Source of the DNA: SIG299 sp964632165
Lineage (GTDB): Bacteria > Bacillota > Clostridia > Lachnospirales > Lachnospiraceae
Assembly (NCBI GenBank): GCA_964632165.1
Contig: CAZWCZ010000001.1
Span: 1-64,000, forward strand
Length of the DNA: 64,000 nt
Direction: 5' to 3'
Below are positions 18,007 through 25,740 of the stretch, one piece after another (positions within the stretch are counted from its first letter, which is position 1; every line of letters begins with the position of its first letter). Under the pieces are notes generated by a model. It was not told the origin of the DNA. It did no database searches and saw nothing but the letters and a program-made list of their open reading frames with translations. A program made the position numbers and the translations under genes.

Positions 18007-18831
18007 CTAAAATCTCCTCGCATATCCGCACTTTTTACATAATTCTTCGCATGCATGCCGCCGCTGAAATCCCTCTGCCATTTTTGTTGCACGATCGGAT
18101 GACAAAATTTCTTCCACAGAAGAACAAAAAATATTTCCAAGTGCAAGTTCTCCCTCACGGTCAAGACAGCACGGAATCACCGTTCCATTGCTTAAAATGG
18201 CAAAATGATCTTTCAGTCCATAGCAGTATACCGCATCTCCATACGTTACAGCCTCTGTATCCGGCCATTCAAAACGCTTTCCGTATTCAAGATGAAGCTT
18301 AGGCCGGATCCTTGCCCCTCTGGCATCAATTGTCCATTCTCCCGGAAACCGTTCCCGTAACAGGCGCATCGTCTCTTCATTTCTCCCCTCATCGCTTCCT
18401 TCATTCCAAAGCCTTAATATGATCAGGATTCCCGCCCTGCTTGCCTCATCCGCAAATCGTATACAGTCGCCTATATATTCTGCCTGCTGTTTTTCCGTCC
18501 CATGTTCAAAACTGTGCAGTGAAATGTTCATTTTATAAACTCCGGAAGCAAGAAGTTCCTCTTTCCGTTTTTTCAAAAGTGTCCCATTGGTTGTAATTAC
18601 GACACGAAAGCCCTTTTCCCCGGCATGACGGATAAATTCCGGAAGCAGCGGGTGCAGCAGCGGTTCACCCATGACATGAAAATACAGATATTGTGTAACT
18701 CCCCGCAGTTTATCAACCGTTTTTTGAAATTCACCCATAGTCAGAAACTTATTTTCTCTTTTCGTGCCGGGGCAAAACGAGCACGAACGATTGCATTGAT
18801 TTGTAATTTCTACATATACTCTTGAATACAT
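18007..18831 (-). CDS. Radical SAM/SPASM-like protein of unknown substrate
   Basis: This 274-residue protein has the radical SAM CxxxCxxC cluster motif at Cys13, Cys17 and Cys20 (CNRSCSFC). A core sheet region follows with VITTNGTLLKK and MNISLHS. A cysteine-rich C-terminus (CYGLKD, CCLDREGELALGN, CEELCKKCGY) looks like a SPASM/twitch domain binding additional Fe-S clusters. Such proteins include peptide maturases and anaerobic sulfatase activators, but I see no precursor peptide or sulfatase next to it, so the substrate is unknown. It follows ung by one base and ends the two-component operon. Confidence 0.85.
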   Translation of the reverse strand: MYSRVYVEITNQCNRSCSFCPGTKRENKFLTMGEFQKTVDKLRGVTQYLYFHVMGEPLLHPLLPEFIRHAGEKGFRVVITTNGTLLKKRKEELLASGVYKMNISLHSFEHGTEKQQAEYIGDCIRFADEASRAGILIILRLWNEGSDEGRNEETMRLLRERFPGEWTIDARGARIRPKLHLEYGKRFEWPDTEAVTYGDAVYCYGLKDHFAILSNGTVIPCCLDREGELALGNIFCSSVEEILSSDRATKMAEGFQRRHACEELCKKCGYARRF

Positions 18832-18832
18832 T

Positions 18833-19519
18833 TTACGCCTGCCCGTTTCTGTTTTCTATCTGCCAGTCAATCGGCTTTTCTCCATGCTGTACCAAGAACT
18901 CATTTGCCCTACTGAAATGTCTGCATCCAAAAAATCCGCGGTACGCAGACAAAGGGCTTGGGTGCGGGGCTTCCAATATTAAGTGGTTTGGATTTGTAAG
19001 CATACTCTTTTTCATCTGCGCCGGTCGTCCCCACAGCAGAAATACCACCGGCTCCTCCTTTGCATTGACTGCCCGGATAACTGCATCCGTAAACTGCTCC
19101 CATCCTTTCCCCTGATGAGAATTTGCCTGATGAGCACGTACAGTCAAAACTGTATTCAATAAGAGCACACCCTGCTCTGCCCATTTTTCAAGAAATCCGT
19201 TATCCGGAATGTAACAGCCAAGATCCGTGTTCAGTTCCTTATAGATATTTACGAGGGAAGGCGGTATCTGAGTTCCCGGCTGTACCGAAAAGCAAAGTCC
19301 GTGTGCCTGTCCTTCATTATGATACGGATCCTGTCCCAGGATCACAACTTTCACGTTTTTTAGCGGTGTCAGATGAAATGCCTGAAATAATTCTTCCGAC
19401 GGCGGATAAACAACATGTGTTGCATATTCCTCGCGCACAAACTGATACAGTTTTTTATAATATTCCTTGGAAAACTCTTCTTTTATTGCACCCATCCAGT
19501 CATTTGAAATCATTGCCAT
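18833..19519 (-). CDS. ung: Uracil-DNA glycosylase (family 1)
   Basis: Ung removes uracil from DNA. All family 1 motifs are present: GQDPYH with the catalytic Asp, LLNTVLTVR, the HQGKGWEQFTD region, LLWGRPAQ and the uracil-binding HPSPLSAYRGFFGC. I choose the ATG at 19519 (MAMISNDW), eight bases after AGAGAGG, giving 228 residues. It overlaps the histidine-kinase end by 20 bases. An upstream in-frame ATG at 19576 would extend the overlap to 77 bases with an untypical basic N-terminus. Confidence 0.95.
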   Translation of the reverse strand: MAMISNDWMGAIKEEFSKEYYKKLYQFVREEYATHVVYPPSEELFQAFHLTPLKNVKVVILGQDPYHNEGQAHGLCFSVQPGTQIPPSLVNIYKELNTDLGCYIPDNGFLEKWAEQGVLLLNTVLTVRAHQANSHQGKGWEQFTDAVIRAVNAKEEPVVFLLWGRPAQMKKSMLTNPNHLILEAPHPSPLSAYRGFFGCRHFSRANEFLVQHGEKPIDWQIENRNGQA

Positions 19520-21092
19520 TTGATCTGCCTCTCTTTTCTTCCGTTTTCCTGTTTTCTGCACTCGCATCCAGTTCAAACCAAAACTCCACCCCGTTGCTGT
19601 GGTTAATCACACCAAACGGTCTGTTATGCAATTCCATGATGGCCTTTACGATAGAAAGCCCTATTCCGCTTCCACCGTATTCTCTCGTTCTTGCTTTGTC
19701 CACCTTATAGAATTTGATCCAGATTTTATCCAGTTCTTCTTCCGCAATGGATTTTCCGGTATTAAAAACAGAAACCCTTACCAGGTCCTCTTTTCCTGTG
19801 ACTTTGATTTCTACTGCCTTTTCCTCCGCTGCATGGTGGATGGCATTGGTCAGATAGTTGGTAACTACTTCCTCTATCATATATTCATCTGCCCAGACAT
19901 AGACCGGAGTTCCCCCGGAAAAATACAGTTTAATATCGTTCTGCTTCAGAAGGATCTCTGAAGATTCCAAAACCGACTGTATCAGTTCCGTGATATCAAA
20001 CCGTTCAAGTTCGATCATCTGGTTCCCAAACTCCAACTGATTTAATGTAAGCAGTTTCTGTACCATTTTATTCATTTTTGATGCTTCATCTATGATAACA
20101 TCACAATAAAACTCCCGGCTCTGCGCATCCTCTGAAATATTATCTTTTAGCCCTTCTGCGTATCCCTGGATCAGTGCAATCGGCGTTTTCAATTCGTGCG
20201 TGACATTCGACAAAAATTCTTTTCGTATTTCTTCTGCCTGAACTTTCTGCTCAATATCCGTCTGCAGACGGTTATTCGCGCTCTTTAGATCCGAGATCGT
20301 CTCCTCCAGGCGGTCAGAAAGTACATTGATGCTTTTCCCGAGTTCTCCGATCTCATCCTTTGCTTTTCCCTCATATTTTACGCCGAAATCCAAATGACTC
20401 ATCCTTTTTGCAATTCCTGACAGTTCCTCGATCGGACGCACAAAAGAACGGGCCGCAAAATAAAGAAGCACAGAAATGAGGATTGCCACAAGAATTCCGG
20501 CATACGACAAAAAAGTATTGGCAATATCCGCATTTTCCTGCAGACTTTCCATATTAGTCCGTATAAGAAAAAAATTCCCCGCTTCTGCATCCGAATAAAA
20601 CAGTTCCAAAAAGTTGGAATTGATCCGTTTGTCAAACACATAATAAATATCATAGCTTCCATCCACAGACATCAGCTTCTGTGCAGAATTCAGTGTTGGT
20701 GAATTTCCCGGGTAGATATACCCGATCAGGCGGTCCATAAACTGAATGTAATTCTGATTGTTAAAAAGTGTTTTATAATATACCGCACTCCAGTCATGCA
20801 TCAGAAAAACGGTCAGATCATTTCTGACCATCAAAGTTTCCAATTTCAGCAGATTATCCTCAGAAAAACTCAGTACCTCTTTCCCTTCTTCATTCGTTTT
20901 TGTCATTCCCTCTGCTTCTGCAATTTTTATGACTTCGCTGATCTCACGATATGCTTCATCCAGTGTTTCTATCTTGCTGTATAGATAGTAATCCTCCAGA
21001 AATGTTTTGTTCAGCACCCAGGTGATTGCGATCGTGCCAAATACTGCCATCAGCATCAGCAGAACCATCTTATACTTCCAGGACAGTTTCAT
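19500..21092 (-). CDS. Membrane sensor histidine kinase
   Basis: This 530-residue kinase has a first membrane segment at about 7-27, an extracytoplasmic sensor region (about 28-195), a second membrane segment near 196-216, a HAMP linker, and a HisKA domain with the phosphorylated His in FLSNVTHELKTP. The HATPase domain has the N box NYLTNAIHHA and a glycine-rich GSGIGLSIVK. It is the partner of the OmpR-family regulator nine bases upstream. The architecture is like PhoR/ResE/VanS sensors; the signal cannot be read from sequence. Confidence 0.93.
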   Translation of the reverse strand: MKLSWKYKMVLLMLMAVFGTIAITWVLNKTFLEDYYLYSKIETLDEAYREISEVIKIAEAEGMTKTNEEGKEVLSFSEDNLLKLETLMVRNDLTVFLMHDWSAVYYKTLFNNQNYIQFMDRLIGYIYPGNSPTLNSAQKLMSVDGSYDIYYVFDKRINSNFLELFYSDAEAGNFFLIRTNMESLQENADIANTFLSYAGILVAILISVLLYFAARSFVRPIEELSGIAKRMSHLDFGVKYEGKAKDEIGELGKSINVLSDRLEETISDLKSANNRLQTDIEQKVQAEEIRKEFLSNVTHELKTPIALIQGYAEGLKDNISEDAQSREFYCDVIIDEASKMNKMVQKLLTLNQLEFGNQMIELERFDITELIQSVLESSEILLKQNDIKLYFSGGTPVYVWADEYMIEEVVTNYLTNAIHHAAEEKAVEIKVTGKEDLVRVSVFNTGKSIAEEELDKIWIKFYKVDKARTREYGGSGIGLSIVKAIMELHNRPFGVINHSNGVEFWFELDASAENRKTEEKRGRSNGNDFK

Positions 21093-21100
21093 CCTAATCT

Positions 21101-21784
21101 CTACCTTCCGTTTTCAATTTCAAACTTATATCCGAGTCCCCAGATTGTTTTTATATACTCTCCCTTTTCTCCCATTTTGCTTCGCAGTTTTTTTACATGG
21201 GTATCAATGGTTCTGGCATCCCCAAAATAATCATAATTCCAGACATGGTTCAATATCTTTTCCCGCGACAATGCCATTCCTTTGTTTGTTATGAAATATT
21301 CCAAAAGTTCAAATTCCTTGACACTCAGATCGATTTCTTTCCCCTCAATCTTTACGGAATGTGCAGCACGATCCATTCTTATCCCGCCGATTTCTATAAC
21401 GTCCTCGCCTACGGCATTGGCACGGCGTAAAACAGCCTCGACCCGTGCTACAAGAATTTTAGGAGAAAAAGGCTTTGAAATATATTCATCCACTCCAAGA
21501 TCAAAACCAAGAAGCTCATCCCGTTCATCACTTTTAGCCGTCAGCATGATGATAGGCACCTTAGAATAACTCCGGATCTCTCTGCATACCTGCCATCCGT
21601 CCATTTTTGGCATCATAACATCTAAAATGAGTAACGCTATATTCTTTTCCGAAAAAAACAGATCTACTGCTTCTTCACCGTTTTCAGCCTCCAGAACCTC
21701 ATATCCCTGCTTTGCCAAAAAATCGTGTACCAGCTTACGCATGCGGCTTTCATCATCTACTACCAGAATCTTAATCTGCTCCAT
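21101..21784 (-). CDS. OmpR/PhoB-family response regulator
   Basis: The receiver domain (VVDDES acidic pair, phosphoacceptor in LILDVMMPKMDG, Lys in SKPFSP) is joined to a winged-helix DNA-binding domain (DLSVKEFELLEYF, VWNYDYFGDARTIDTHVKKLRSK, TIWGLGYKF). I prefer the ATG at 21784 (MEQIKILVVDDES) because AAGGAAGG lies about seven bases upstream; an ATG seven codons earlier is possible. It is the first gene of the unit with the histidine kinase, ung and the radical SAM gene. A TATACT about 50 bases upstream may be the -10 element, but I see no good -35. Confidence 0.94.
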   Translation of the reverse strand: MEQIKILVVDDESRMRKLVHDFLAKQGYEVLEAENGEEAVDLFFSEKNIALLILDVMMPKMDGWQVCREIRSYSKVPIIMLTAKSDERDELLGFDLGVDEYISKPFSPKILVARVEAVLRRANAVGEDVIEIGGIRMDRAAHSVKIEGKEIDLSVKEFELLEYFITNKGMALSREKILNHVWNYDYFGDARTIDTHVKKLRSKMGEKGEYIKTIWGLGYKFEIENGR

Positions 21785-21881
21785 TTCTTTTCCTTCCTTT
21801 TGCATCTTTTTCTTCTCATAGTATACCGATATTATGTATTTTTTGTGTTCTCATTCGTTCCTATGATACCACTACCCCATC

Positions 21882-21922
21882 TAAAAAAACAAGTATTTCG
21901 GACAAAAATCCGAAATACTTGT
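21882..21922 (-). terminator. Strong intrinsic terminator after the GH20 gene
   Basis: A perfect 14-bp stem (21889-21902 with 21909-21922, six-base loop) is followed in the minus direction by seven T residues. It lies eight bases after the GH20 stop codon. Confidence 0.92.
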
Positions 21923-21929
21923 TTTCTGT

Positions 21930-23513
21930 TTAAACTTCATGTGAGATCACACTTGGTGTTGCTATCCTTGCCCAGGAAATCCCGCAGTTCTCCGGAAGCA
22001 GTTCTTCTTCCAGTTCCTCTATTTTCTCAATTTTTCCGTCAACATAATCAAGCAAACGCTTTCTGCAGGTATCTAAACGCTGCAGCAATCCGCCCAACCG
22101 GATATCCTGCATTTCAAATCCCTGCGGTTTCTTTTCCGACATCCAATAAATCCGATATGCCTCGTGAAAATCCCGAATACGTTTCATTGCTTCTCGGTAA
22201 TCTTCTTCTGCCAGTGTTCGCAACGCATCTTTTTCTTTGTTTCTGTAATACTCTCGTGTACGTATTCCAAGACTGCATTTGATTTCCAACGCACGACTCA
22301 GTTTTTCATAAGCAGCGAAATAATGCCCGTAAGCTCCCTTTCCTGCTGCCCCTGCCAGACGTTTTGTCAGTTCTTCATAATACTCCGCATCTTCTTTTCT
22401 GCATCGATAATCATTGATTCCAAGGAACGGGTCATTATACAGAAGATATTTGCTTGGATTATATTCGTGATGCCCTCCCGGGGTATCCAACGCATCCAAC
22501 AAAAGGAATGTATCAAACTCTGCTCCGGTAATCTCCCTGAACCTTTGCTTTATCACATCCAAATTTTGATTTCCTTTTGCATACTCAATTGCATACAATA
22601 AAGACGGAAGCACCATAAACGGAGAGCATTCATTTCCGTCATCTCCCCAGACCGTCATCAGCCATCCGTCGATTTTGCAGTCATTTACTGCATCCATTGC
22701 AGCACTATCTGTCTCCATGCTGAATGTATTTGCCGGTGCAAATCCTTTCCAGGTCCAGGCCCCTCCGGCAAAATACACTTTGCGTCCGAATGCCTGATTG
22801 ATCTTTATCATATTTACATAATGTGCATAATCTTTGCTGTAATAATCCCAGTAAACCAGCGATGCCTTTTCCGGAAGTGCCGCTTTTTCACGGATGCCTG
22901 CGATCTTAGAGACATCTCCTTCATAATAGTACCCTGTATTCATTGCCAGATTGCAGAACATGTCACTCCACAGCATCGGTTCAAATCCATGTTTTTCTGC
23001 AATTTCACAAACCCGATGCAAATGGAGGTTGATGACATCGAAACGGTCACAATAACCGTGCTGTTCCAAAAATTTTCCCAAGCCTACCTTATGTGCTTCA
23101 TCCATTCCGATATGTATCTTCCTGCTCGTAAAACATTCTGCCAAAGAAGCGATCATACGTTCCAAAAGCCCATAAGTCTTTTCTTCTCCTGCCAGCAGTA
23201 TATCATCACAGTCACGCACTCCCTGATATCCGCTCCATTTGAAAATGCAGTTCAAATGAGCCAGCGTCTGAATACACGGAATAAGTTCCACTCCGATACC
23301 GGCACAAAATGCATCCAGTTCTTTCAGTTCATCCTTCGTATATCTTCCTCTCAAATATCCAAAATAAGGCTCACCGTCTACTTCATATGTGTCTTCCGTA
23401 TAAAGCATCAGCGTATTATATCCCATTTTTGAGATCAATCCCGCATATTTCTTTACTGCTTCTACGGTCAGTACACCGTTTCTTGAGCAGTCTAACATCA
23501 CTCCGCGCATCAT
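21930..23513 (-). CDS. Intracellular GH20 beta-N-acetylhexosaminidase
   Basis: This 527-residue protein starts directly with the TIM barrel (RGVMLDCSRNGV) and contains HIGMDEAH, the adjacent Asp-Glu pair typical of GH20 substrate-assisted catalysis. No signal peptide or membrane anchor is visible, so it should act in the cytoplasm on imported oligosaccharides, releasing GlcNAc or GalNAc. A helical C-terminal region follows the barrel, as in GcnA-like members. It has its own sigma-A-type promoter and strong terminator, separate from the long upstream operon that ends with the FAD oxidoreductase. Confidence 0.88.
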   Translation of the reverse strand: MMRGVMLDCSRNGVLTVEAVKKYAGLISKMGYNTLMLYTEDTYEVDGEPYFGYLRGRYTKDELKELDAFCAGIGVELIPCIQTLAHLNCIFKWSGYQGVRDCDDILLAGEEKTYGLLERMIASLAECFTSRKIHIGMDEAHKVGLGKFLEQHGYCDRFDVINLHLHRVCEIAEKHGFEPMLWSDMFCNLAMNTGYYYEGDVSKIAGIREKAALPEKASLVYWDYYSKDYAHYVNMIKINQAFGRKVYFAGGAWTWKGFAPANTFSMETDSAAMDAVNDCKIDGWLMTVWGDDGNECSPFMVLPSLLYAIEYAKGNQNLDVIKQRFREITGAEFDTFLLLDALDTPGGHHEYNPSKYLLYNDPFLGINDYRCRKEDAEYYEELTKRLAGAAGKGAYGHYFAAYEKLSRALEIKCSLGIRTREYYRNKEKDALRTLAEEDYREAMKRIRDFHEAYRIYWMSEKKPQGFEMQDIRLGGLLQRLDTCRKRLLDYVDGKIEKIEELEEELLPENCGISWARIATPSVISHEV

Positions 23514-23553
23514 AAGCCGTGTTCCCCTTTCGCAATAAATTTCATGCGGACTT

Positions 23554-23582
23554 ATTATAAACTGTCATGCAACAGAATACAA
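23554..23582 (-). promoter_or_regulatory. Sigma-A-type promoter of the GH20 gene
   Basis: Minus-strand TTGTAT (23577-23582), a 17-base spacer and TATAAT (23554-23559) lie about 40 bases before the GH20 start. AAAGGGG follows as ribosome-binding site. Confidence 0.7.
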
Positions 23583-23585
23583 GGT

Positions 23586-23606
23586 AAAAATATCACGCCT
23601 TGATAT
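23586..23606 (-). terminator. Weak terminator at the end of the long glycan operon
   Basis: ATATCA (minus strand) pairs with TGATAT around a five-base loop and is followed by TTTTTA. The stem is only 6 bp and AT-rich, so read-through into GH20 is likely. It lies eight bases after the FAD oxidoreductase stop. Confidence 0.4.
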
Positions 23607-23613
23607 AAATCTT

Positions 23614-24981
23614 CTATTCTGATATATACTCTTCCAAAAATACGTCGCGTATCTTCAGTATTTTTCGAAGAGTTTCGGTATCCATCCGGTTAACCTCCTG
23701 CGGATATCGTACGGATAATGCTGCTGCCGTTCCTGCCGCCTGACCGATCGCCATTACGATCGGAGTTACACGGATCGCCGCACATGCCTCATGTGTCACG
23801 CTGATGCATCGTCCTGCCACAAGAAGATTGGAAATTTTCTCTGTGACCAGACAACGGTACGGAATCGAATACCAACTCCCTTTTTTCATAAAGCGATGCT
23901 TCATCCCGTCACTGTCCGGTGAATGGATATCGATCGGATATCCTCCCATGGCAATTGCATCCTCAAACATACGGTTTTCCATGAGATCATCGCCGGTCAG
24001 TTTATACATTCCGTCGATCTTCCTGCTTTCACGTATCCCGATCTGCGGTCCGGTAGAAAGCAGTCTGCACTCTTCAAATCCCGGAATGTATTCCTTCATA
24101 AAACGAACGATTTCCCACGCCTGACGCCTTCCCTCAATTTCAGCTTCCGTTAAAGAAAACGAATCGATCGCAGATTTTCCTGTAATCCTTGACATGTTTA
24201 GAATAAATTCGCCGAAGTTATTTGTTTCAAAACAAAGGACCATGTCCCTGTCTGCATGAAACGTTCCATTTTCTCTTGCCTCCCGGATCAGCTGATATGC
24301 TCCGGACATTCCGGTTCTTGGAAGTTTTTCCAAATGATCGAACGGAATCGTTTTTAACATATCATTCTGATTGCTCTTCACATAATCCATCAGACGTTTT
24401 CGATCTACATTCCCTACTTTTACGTTCATCGTCATCGGCTGTGCCAAATGATCCGTTTCCCGCCCGTACACACTGGATATTCCTGCAGCCGTTGCAAGAT
24501 CCGCATCTGCGGTACAATCCAAAAATACCTCCGCACGCACATCGAAGTATCCCTGTTTTGCATACAGCCTCACGGAAGTAATCTTTCCGTCTTTTACCGT
24601 GCATCCGGTAAATACCGTATGATACAGTATCTCGGCCCCGCTTTCCAATACCATTTTTTCCAGGATATATTTCATCCCTTCTGCATCAAAAGGAGTGATC
24701 GTGTCCGTATAACCGATATAATCTTCCATATGTCCCGGAGAAAGATCTTCTTTTTGAAGCCGACGGACAATCTCATCCGGAATGCCCCGGATCACCTGAG
24801 TCTTTCCTGCATGAAACGTCATCTGTGGACCAACTCCAGCCGTAGTCAGCATACCGCCAAGATAACCATACCGTTCGATGAGCAGGGTATTGGCTCCTTC
24901 CCGTGCTGCTGCAATTGCAGCAACTGCACCTGCCGGTCCTCCGCCTATGATGACAACGTCATATTCCAGAACTCTGTTCAT
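23614..24981 (-). CDS. FAD-dependent oxidoreductase (FAD_oxidored family)
   Basis: The 455-residue protein has an N-terminal dinucleotide-binding motif VVIIGGGPAG at about residues 8-17 and IERYGYLGGMLTTAG. The central TADADLATAAGI and the C-terminal LLVAGRCISVTHEACAAIRVTPIVMAIGQAAG are typical of the PF12831 group. Members often sit in polysaccharide-utilisation clusters, but few have a known substrate; oxidation of a sugar hydroxyl is a possible role. No signal peptide is seen. The ATG at 24981 overlaps the nagB end by 23 bases and has GAAGGAG upstream. It is the last gene of the long operon. Confidence 0.82.
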   Translation of the reverse strand: MNRVLEYDVVIIGGGPAGAVAAIAAAREGANTLLIERYGYLGGMLTTAGVGPQMTFHAGKTQVIRGIPDEIVRRLQKEDLSPGHMEDYIGYTDTITPFDAEGMKYILEKMVLESGAEILYHTVFTGCTVKDGKITSVRLYAKQGYFDVRAEVFLDCTADADLATAAGISSVYGRETDHLAQPMTMNVKVGNVDRKRLMDYVKSNQNDMLKTIPFDHLEKLPRTGMSGAYQLIREARENGTFHADRDMVLCFETNNFGEFILNMSRITGKSAIDSFSLTEAEIEGRRQAWEIVRFMKEYIPGFEECRLLSTGPQIGIRESRKIDGMYKLTGDDLMENRMFEDAIAMGGYPIDIHSPDSDGMKHRFMKKGSWYSIPYRCLVTEKISNLLVAGRCISVTHEACAAIRVTPIVMAIGQAAGTAAALSVRYPQEVNRMDTETLRKILKIRDVFLEEYISE

Positions 24982-25717
24982 GTTCTGCTCCTTCTATTGC
25001 AGAAAGTGCTTCCTCATCTGCTACTAACGTAAAGTCCGGATGCAGCTGCAAAACAGATGCCGGGATTTCCGGTGTAACCTTACCGCAGAATGCCTTTTTT
25101 AAGATTTCTGCCTTTCCCTTTCCATTTGCGATCATCAGGACCTTTTTTGCCTGCATGATCGGACGGATGCCCATTGTATAAGCCTGCTTCGGCACATCTT
25201 CTCTCCGCTCAAAAAAACGCTTATTCGCTTCTATCGTGCTCGCCGTGAGATCCGTGCAATGGGTATCCGGTTCAAAAAAGTCTCCCGGCTCGTTGAATCC
25301 GATATGCCCGTCCAATCCGATGCCTAACAGCTGCAGATCAATTCCTCCGGAACGTTCAATAATCGCATCATAATTTTTGCAGACTTCTTCCGCATTCGGG
25401 TTTTCCCCATCCGGCACATACGTATTCTCCGTCTTTACATTAACGTGACGGAACAGGTTTTCTTCCATGAAATTCCGATAACTCTGTTCATGTTCTTTGG
25501 AAATTCCGCGATATTCATCTAAATTAATAGTCGTTATCCCGGAAAAATCAACCTCCCCACGCTGATACATCTCTACCAGTTTTTCATATGCTCCTACCGG
25601 CGAACCTCCGGTAGCAAGTCCCAATACGGAATCCGGCTTGATGTTGATCTGTGCCGCGAGTATTCCTGCTGTTCTTGCAGAAAGTTCATTATAATCTTTT
25701 ACTTTAATGATTCTCAT
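24959..25717 (-). CDS. nagB: Glucosamine-6-phosphate deaminase
   Basis: NagB converts glucosamine 6-phosphate to fructose 6-phosphate and ammonia, linking amino-sugar breakdown to glycolysis. At 252 residues it is close to the usual length. Visible motifs are LGLATGGSPVG (phosphate loop), TINLDEYRG with the catalytic Asp, GIGLDGHIGFNEPG with the catalytic His, and the allosteric-type C-terminus. It lies 23 bases after the phosphoesterase gene. The expected partner NagA (GlcNAc-6-P deacetylase) is not in this window. Confidence 0.95.
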   Translation of the reverse strand: MRIIKVKDYNELSARTAGILAAQINIKPDSVLGLATGGSPVGAYEKLVEMYQRGEVDFSGITTINLDEYRGISKEHEQSYRNFMEENLFRHVNVKTENTYVPDGENPNAEEVCKNYDAIIERSGGIDLQLLGIGLDGHIGFNEPGDFFEPDTHCTDLTASTIEANKRFFERREDVPKQAYTMGIRPIMQAKKVLMIANGKGKAEILKKAFCGKVTPEIPASVLQLHPDFTLVADEEALSAIEGAEHEQSSGI

Positions 25718-25740
25718 GACGACTCACCCTTCCTGTTTTT

